In this document: one piece after another, positions 57,771 through 64,000 of the stretch
How positions within the stretch are numbered: the first letter of the stretch is position 1
Layout: every line of letters begins with the position of its first letter
Assembly: GCA_951217055.1 (NCBI GenBank)
Contig: OX578280.1
Span: 10,046,271 to 10,110,270 of the forward strand
Length of the DNA: 64,000 nt
Direction: 5' to 3'
DNA from: Gerris lacustris
Taxonomy: Eukaryota; Arthropoda; Insecta; Hemiptera; Gerridae
Notes under the pieces: model-generated
Told to the model about the DNA's origin: nothing
Databases searched by the model: none
Seen by the model: only the letters and a program-made list of their open reading frames with translations
Program-made: the position numbers and the translations under genes

Positions 57771-58187
57771 ATCTTTTATCTCCAGTAGGGAAAAAAAGTT
57801 ATGATTTTGAATTAGTTTAGAGGGACTAAAGTAAGTCTTTTAATCCCTGAACTCAAAAAGTAGGGAAAAAAGTAAAGTAGGGCAAAAAAGTAAAGATTGC
57901 AACTTAATTATTTTATAAATAGTAGAAAATGAATGGCTAATATAATAAAGTTGTTGAAATCAGGTTGGTGGCACTGCGCTTTTTTGACCTTGTTTATCTT
58001 TGTTTATAACCTGCATCTAATAACGTTTTATTTGAGTTTAATTCCAATTCTTATTTGTTTTTAATATTGAATCTCTTATATCTGCTATTAAAAGTGCTTA
58101 AAATTATTGTTATTTATTAAAATAATAAATAAAAACTGTGCAATGGACGAAAATGTGTATTTTCTTCCTACTGGAGATAAAATATTG
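57771..58187. repeat. Inverted repeat pair, TTTTATCTCCAGTAGG
   Basis: TTTTATCTCCAGTAGGGAAA near 57774 is matched inverted by TTTCTTCCTACTGGAGATAA near 58161. It may delimit a 0.4-kb element, but no target duplication was found. Confidence 0.5.
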
Positions 58188-58204
58188 TATGTACCTCGTG
58201 AGTA

Positions 58205-58372
58205 AAGTGCCATTATTCCCCTCGCAATAATTATCTACCTCGGCTGCGCCTCGGGAGCTAATTAGAGTTATTCCCTCGGCTTCGCCTCGGGATTTAGGGA
58301 CCATGGTTCCTTCGGCTTCGTCTCAAGAACCAACTTTTTCGCTCAAGGAATAATGGCTTACTATACTCCCTA
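58205..58372. mobile_element. Short GC-richer element with inverted GCCATTATTCC ends
   Basis: GTGCCATTATTCC near 58208 and GGAATAATGGC near 58349 are inverted. Between them CCTCGGCTTCGCCTCGG-type motifs recur three times; related CCGAGGCGAAGCCGAGG occurs at 29.8 kb. Confidence 0.5.
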
Positions 58373-58735
58373 GGTGCATAAATAACTATTGTTGTGCCAT
58401 TGTCTTGTTTTAATAATAAAATATACAACAAATAATGTAAACTATAAAAAAAAGTCGAGTATTATATAACACTGTATTACTAATGCTCGTAATTATGACG
58501 AGCAAAAATTTACTTTTATTACTAAACCTTCGTAAAAATTACGATGTATGTTTTAAAATACTCTAACTTGCGATGACGCGAGTGACAGCGTAGGTCCTAT
58601 ATCGACGAAATCTCAAGGACAACTGAACTGTCGAAGCACTCCTGACAGCGTATTTCCCTGCAGTCCCGTTAGATGCCACCACAAACAAAAAACTAACGTT
58701 TAGTCGTAAAAAAGTCTAGCACTAGTATTCCAGGG
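58373..58735. other. AT-rich sequence, nothing recognised
   Basis: No structure found. Confidence 0.5.
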
Positions 58736-58865
58736 TTAAGACGAAGGGATATTTATTCCAATGTACCTTGGAACAAAGGAATATCACACTTTTGTTTATA
58801 ATTGTGACCATATCTATAGTCTAATTACCTATTAAGATAAAGGAATATTAAATATAAAACTTCCC
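58736..58865 (+). repeat. Family F fragment (uninterrupted site)
   Basis: GTTAAGACGAAGGGATATTT then GGAATATCACACTTTTGTTT matches the right flank of the TTAA insertion at 34356. Confidence 0.65.
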
Positions 58866-59470
58866 CAGGAGTCTCAATGTCTTGGGGAGACAAACACACA
58901 AACCTTTTTGACTTTTGTAGAGCAGACTGTTGTTTAGAACCAAGGGGGTGCTAAAGTAAAAAAGTGACATGAATACTACCGAAAACTTAAAAATTAAGAA
59001 TTAAATTTACTTAAATTAACCCATATTATCATTGTTGGATGAAATTTAACTATATTTTCTTATCAACCAAAAACTCAGATAATGCACTAAATATCGGAAT
59101 CGATGCTCTACTCTACCTGTCTACTTGTTATGTATTCAAATGAGTCATGCTCATTACCTATTCATACATCTCAAATATTTACCTCTATACTCACATGATA
59201 TAATATTTGTACAATGATTCGTCGTCAATGATAGTCAATGATATGATATGTAGAATTTTGAAGCTGTTGAAGCTGTTCACTTAAGCTTAATCAAGATTGA
59301 GTTCATTTATTTAAAGCAGTTTTAAGCACTTGATAGGAGCATATTCGAACCAAACATTACGAAAAGAAAGAAATAATTTGAGTATCATATTTTAGTTGCA
59401 TTTTAAAATGATCAACAAATTAAGATAAATTTATCCTAATTTAATCCTTGAAATTCACCTAATGACACTT
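58866..59470. other. AT-rich sequence; possible SINE-E tail trace near 58980
   Basis: TGAATACTACCGAAAACTTA near 58969 resembles the SINE-E tail region, followed by poly-A/T-like sequence. Nothing else recognised. Confidence 0.4.
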
Positions 59471-59790
59471 CTTTAGTTTGTTAGTCTCCTATATTTTTTC
59501 TAAAGAATATAAACGGATATAGTATATCCCTTTGTCTAAATTACTATTAAGACAAAGGGATGTTTAATCAAATAAACTTTGGGGCGAAGAAATGTCACCC
59601 TTTTGTTTTTATAGGGGTAACAGTCTAAAGAAGAACATTCCGTCAACCTTCTTTAGATTGTTACTCCCTTCTGATTTTTTTATACAGGGAACAGCAGTTT
59701 AAAGAAGAACATTTCATACACCTTCTTTAGATTGTTACTCCACTCTTTCTTTTAATCAAGGGGAGTAACAGTCTAAAGAAGTGCCAACCT
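59471..59790. repeat. Family F-related cluster of inverted CTTCTTTAGATTGTTACTCC motifs
   Basis: CCCTTTGTCTAAATTACTAT / AAGACAAAGGG at 59529-59560 is a hairpin and contains the uninterrupted TTAA site. GGAGTAACAGTCTAAAGAAG-type and CTTCTTTAGATTGTTACTCC-type sequences alternate at 59630-59785, forming successive hairpins. Confidence 0.75.
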
Positions 59791-60019
59791 AATAGTGTCT
59801 GAAAATAACTGTATAAATATTCCTGGAAATTAATCGAGGATTTATAAAGAAAATTGATCATCGGTAAAAGGTTTTAATATTCACTACCACATTTTAGCTT
59901 TTTAAGATTCCCTAAGCTGCTACTTACGTATTACTGTAATCGTGTAACCGATCGCTTTGCTAAAATACAACGTTACTTCAAATTACTTACACTTACAATT
60001 ATACTAATAAGTCAGTTAG
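59791..60019. other. AT-rich sequence, nothing recognised
   Basis: No structure found. Confidence 0.5.
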
Positions 60020-60152
60020 AGGTAGTACTAGAGGTGGTAAGGAGTAGTTAGAGGTGGTTTGAAGTGGTTAGAGGTGGTTAGGAGTGGTTAGAGGTGGTTA
60101 GAAGAGGTTATAGGTGGTTAGAGGTGGTTAAAGGTGGTTAGAGGTGGTTAGG
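60020..60152 (+). repeat. Short TTAGAGGTGG array leading into the 72-bp satellite
   Basis: About a dozen diverged 10-bp units of the same motif as at 4561-5040. Confidence 0.9.
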
Positions 60153-62289
60153 GATTAAAGGCCACAAGTCGATGTGTTCTGATATCCTGCGTGTTGTTAA
60201 TTAAGGTGGTTAGGGAGTAAAGGCCACAAGTCGATGTGTTCTGATATCCTGCGTGTTTTTAATTAAGATGTGGTTAGGGATTAAAGGCCACTAATCCATG
60301 TCTCCTGATATCCTTCGTGTTGTTAATTAAGGTCGTTAGAGGTGTTTAGGGATTAAAGGCCACAAATCGATGTCTCCTGATATCCTGCGTGTTGTTAATT
60401 AAGGTGGTTAGAGGTGGTTAGGTATTAAAGGCCACAAATCGATGTCTTCTGATATCCTGCGTTTTGTTAATTAAGGTGGTTAGAGGTGGTTAGGTATTAA
60501 AGGCCACAAATCGATGTCTTCTGATATCCTGCGTTTTGTTAATTAAGGTGGTTAGAGGTGGTTAGGGATTAAAGGCACCAAATCGATGTCTTCTGATATC
60601 CTGCGTGTTGTTAATTAAGGTGGTTAGAGGTGGTTAGGGATTAAAGGCCACAAATCGATGTCTCCTGCGATATCCTGCGTGTTGTTAATTAAGGTGGTTA
60701 GAGGTGGTTAGGGATTAAAGGCCACAAATCGATGTCTCCTGATATCCTGCGTGTTGTTAATTAAGGTGGTTAGAGGTGTTTAGGGATTAAAGGCCACAAA
60801 TCGATGTCTCCTGCGATATCCTGCGTGTTGTTAATTAAGGTGGTTACAGGTGGTTAGGGATTAAAGGCCACAAGTCGATGTGTTCTGATATCCTGCGTGT
60901 TGTTAATTAAGGTGGTTAGAGGTGGTTAGGGATTAAAGGCCACAAATCGATGTCTCCTGATATCCTGCGTGTTGTTAATTAAGGTGGTTAGAGGTGGTTA
61001 GGTATTAAAGGCCACAAATCGATGTCTTCTGATATCCTGCGTTTTGTTAATTAAGGTGGTTAGAGGTGGTTAGGGATTAAAGGCCACAAGTCGATGTGTT
61101 CTGATATCCTGCGTGTTGTTAATTAAGGTGGTTAGAGGTGTTTAGGGATTAAAGGCCACAAATCGATGTCTCCTGCGATATCCTGCGTGTTGTTAATTAA
61201 GGTGGTTAGAGGTGGTTAGGGATTAAAGGCCACAAATCGATGTCTCCTGATATCCTGCGTGTTGTTAATTAAGGTGGTTAGAGGTGTTTAGGGATTAAAG
61301 GCCACAAATCGATGTCTCCTGCGATATCCTGCGTGTTGTTAATTAAGGTGGTTACAGGTGGTTAGGGATTAAAGGCCACAAGTCGATGTGTTCTGATATC
61401 CTGCGTGTTGTTAATTAAGGTGGTTAGAGGTGTTTAGGGATTAAAGGCCACAAATCGATGTCTCCTGATATCCTGCGTGTTGTTAATTAAGGTGGTTAGA
61501 GGTGGTTAGGTATTAAAGGCCACAAATCGATGTCTTCTGATATCCTGCGTTTTGTTAATTAAGGTGGTTAGAGGTGGTTAGGGATTAAAGGCACCAAATC
61601 GATGTCTTCTGATATCCTGCGTGTTGTTAATTAAGGTGGTTAGAGGTGGTTAGGGATTAAAGGCCACAAATCGATGTCTCCTGCGATATCCTGCGTGTTG
61701 TTAATTAAGGTGGTTAGAGGTGGTTAGGGATTAAAGGCCACAAATCGATGTCTCCTGATATCCTGCGTGTTGTTAATTAAGGTGGTTAGAGGTGTTTAGG
61801 GATTAAAGGCCACAAATCGATGTCTCCTGCGATATCCTGCGTGTTGTTAATTAAGGTGGTTACAGGTGGTTAGGGATTAAAGGCCACAAGTCGATGTGTT
61901 CTGATATCCTGCGTGTTGTTAATTAAGGTGGTTAGAGGTGGTTAGGGATTAAAGGCCACAAATCGATGTATTCTGATATCCTGCGTGTTGTTAATTAAGG
62001 TGGTTACAGGTGGTTAGGGATTATATGCCACTAATCGATGTCTCCTGATATCCTGCGTGTTGTTAATTAAGGTGGTTAGAGGTGGTTAGGGATTAAAGGC
62101 CACAAATCGATGTATTCTGATATCCTGCGTGTTGTTAATTAAGGTGGTTACAGGTGGTTAGGGATTATATGCCACTAATCGATGTCTCCTGATATCCTGC
62201 GTGTTGTTAATTAAGGTGGTTAGAGGTGGTTAGGGATTAAAGGCCACAAATCGATGTCTCCTGCGATATCCTGTGTGTTGTTAATTAAA
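60130..62289 (+). repeat. 72-bp satellite, about 30 units, 508-bp higher-order repeat
   Basis: The unit is two 10-bp motifs (GGTGGTTAGA, GGTGGTTAGG) plus GATTAAAGGCCACAAATCGA, TGTCTCCTGATATCCTGCGT and GTTGTTAATTAA. Variant units recur in fixed order. For example, the unit with GGTTACAGG follows a CTCCTGCGAT unit at 60845, 61353 and 61861, exactly 508 bp apart (seven units). Near 61930-62220 two unit types alternate. Confidence 0.97.
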
Positions 62290-63224
62290 TTCATCATTAG
62301 GCTTGAATAGTCACGACTTCCGTATGCCGTAATCTACTCTCTAATTTCAACGTTCTGATATAATGCTTAACGAACTGACTTGGGTCACTTCCAACTTTAA
62401 ATTGTAGTGACCTGCATTAAAAGAGTTTATGTATGGAGCTCTTGTTATCTCTAGGATCTATGTAATGATACTTAACTTGGCACTTAAGAATATTAAAATT
62501 TTAGTCTTTAGGAATTTAATGTATTACTCTGCATTATTTATTAAACTCCTAATTAATTGCATCTAACGTATTTGCATTTATCAAAGCATGCAAATCAGTT
62601 GCTAAATTAGCCAATTTATTTTATTATAAGGATTTCGCAATGTCAACAATAGTTTTAACGTAATTTCAAAGAAGAAGAGTATTCATTATTTCAGATTATT
62701 GTCTCTTTGTCAAGTCCACTTGCACGTGCCACTAGACCGAGGTTAATAAGTCCTTATTGAAACTAGATTTATCTAAGAAGAATGTTTCCCCTCAGCCATA
62801 GTAAAGTTAATGATTTATGATGAAAAAGATATTGCATTATTAATTTATATCCATTCATAAATTATGATGCAATACTTCGAGTTTATACAAAAAAAAAACT
62901 CTTTATTTATTTACTTTCAATTTTTTTTAGTATATAAATAAATGATTATCTTATACGGAAGATTAGGATGAACCATTGCCCCAATTATTACAAAATTTAA
63001 TTAAGAAAAAGGTGCAATATTATTCATATAGATATATTGAATTAGTTTATTTGGTTCTTATTTACAATTCTGGTTGCACACATAAATTTCAGAAGTAATA
63101 ATACTAGTTGGCATACCTATATTAAGTGGTTATGATGTCAATTTGTAGAGAATACAAATTGACACATTGTACATTTGAATACATTGTAGTGCCTATTAAA
63201 TACAATTTCCAACATATGCAAACC
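62290..63224. other. AT-rich sequence, nothing recognised
   Basis: No arrays, element ends or protein-like frames. Confidence 0.5.
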
Positions 63225-63360
63225 GTCACTTCTTTAGATTGTTATTCTTTTTATAAAAAAATAAAGGAGAGTAATAATCTAAAGAAGATGTACGGAATGT
63301 TTTTGAAGTGGGATATTCATTTGTCCCAAAGTACATTGGACTAAACATAACACCTTTTTC
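63225..63360. repeat. Family F-related inverted repeats
   Basis: ACTTCTTTAGATTGTTATTC and GAGAGTAATAATCTAAAGAA form a hairpin at 63228-63287, followed by GGGATATTCATTTGTCCCAA, related to 59.5 kb. Confidence 0.65.
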
Positions 63361-63954
63361 TCAATAGATATTTAGTCAAAGTAACTTTTATCCTAAAACA
63401 ACATAGGAGTGTTACAATCAAGTTAGGTTATCAATCAATCAAGAAGTTACAATCAGAGTTACAAAGTACCTACAAACCTGCAAAAAGAGTGGTTTTAAAG
63501 GTGGTTTTATGGTCTTTGCGTAAAAATTCCTTATTTCCTAATTTGTGTAAGATGACCACTTTTGGTTGTTCCCTTCAGTGGTCACTTAATAGAGGTTTTA
63601 CTGTATGTATTTTCTTAATATACAAGAACAAGATCTATAATAATTAAAAATAAATTATAACAATAAAATAAAAAGATATCATTAACAACATGATTTCTAA
63701 ATAGACAATGTACAGAAGAATGTTACCAGCCTGAAGAAGCTCTAAGTAAGAGCGAAATATAGCAGTGTTTTTTAAAAAAGGAGAAGAAAGCAAATAATTT
63801 TTTAAACCCTAAACAATTCTTCTTCGAAGAAGTAACCACTAGACAAGCTGATTGTTTTGATTTTGTTGAAGAAATCACGCTGTACTTTGTCCATGTTCTG
63901 TTTGACCACACCATTCTGCAGTGGACAGTCCGCTTTCTGTAAGTTTCCGTAAAG
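63361..63954. other. AT-rich sequence, nothing recognised
   Basis: Minus-strand frames 63723-63914 and 63802-63990 have no recognisable features. Confidence 0.45.
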
Positions 63955-64000
63955 CAGTGGCGTATCCAGCGGTCTGGGGGAGGGGCACATTCTAAGCCAG
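63955..64000 (+). mobile_element. Left end of a hAT-like element cut by the window edge
   Basis: CAGTGGCGTATCCAGC followed by a G-rich run matches the terminal style of the two hAT-like elements at 48879 and 49692. If correct, the target duplication should be CCGTAAAG (63947-63954). Confidence 0.6.

Noticed and set aside
58143..58205. 20-codon frame followed by a GTGAGT donor-like sequence
   Set aside because: Too short, and it overlaps the right arm of an inverted repeat; no matching downstream exon or acceptor could be identified.

Overview
This is a gene-poor, AT-rich stretch of a eukaryotic nuclear genome, most likely an arthropod. The evidence is a Jockey-type retrotransposon fragment ending in TTTA repeats, tRNA-derived SINEs, hAT-, piggyBac- and mariner-type non-autonomous DNA transposons, elements carrying (GTCY)n microsatellites that resemble insect HINE/Helentron elements, and long satellites. 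The species cannot be fixed from sequence alone. I recognise no host protein-coding gene, rRNA or functional tRNA. Nearly every open frame over 60 codons lies in a repeat or in AT-rich sequence without protein-like composition.

Layout. 0-6.8 kb: a HINE-like element (274-1227), a 5'-truncated reverse-transcriptase pseudogene with long target-site duplications (2716-3892), a family A element holding a 48-unit 10-bp minisatellite (3977-5145), TA runs and a 25-bp array. 6.8-12.6 kb: two elements with perfect 8-bp target duplications (6797-8980 and 9175-10257), a MITE with perfect 27-bp ends (10542-11457) and an 81-bp minisatellite. 12.6-20.9 kb: dispersed elements (families C, G, X and B), a 34-bp array with higher-order structure and a 658-bp MITE.

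20.965-28.799 kb: one 7.8-kb satellite of 47- and 43-bp monomers, many of which can fold into a hairpin. 28.8-30.7 kb: a tandemly duplicated unit of about 1 kb with a perfect 52-bp palindrome in each copy. 31.4-46.9 kb: dispersed elements with several decipherable nested insertions. These are a TTAA-flanked MITE inside another element, a foldback MITE inside family A, and a 185-bp inverted SINE with a perfect 122-bp palindrome inside another family A copy. A tRNA-headed SINE with target duplications lies at 46.4 kb.

48.9-53.4 kb: a 4.5-kb hAT-like element whose internal 63-bp array is split by a second, 1.5-kb hAT-like element; both have exact 8-bp duplications. 53.6-54.4 kb: an 831-bp foldback element. 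55.4-57.3 kb: family B and an A/B chimera. 60.0-62.3 kb: a 72-bp satellite with a 508-bp, seven-unit higher-order period. Its monomer contains the same 10-bp motif that forms the minisatellite at 4.6 kb. The window ends inside the left end of another CAGTGGCG element.

The main content is insertion history rather than a gene pathway. Nested elements and filled versus empty sites give a relative order: arrays and families A and F came first, and hAT, piggyBac-like and SINE insertions came later. All family names (A, B, C, E, F, G, X) are local labels used here.
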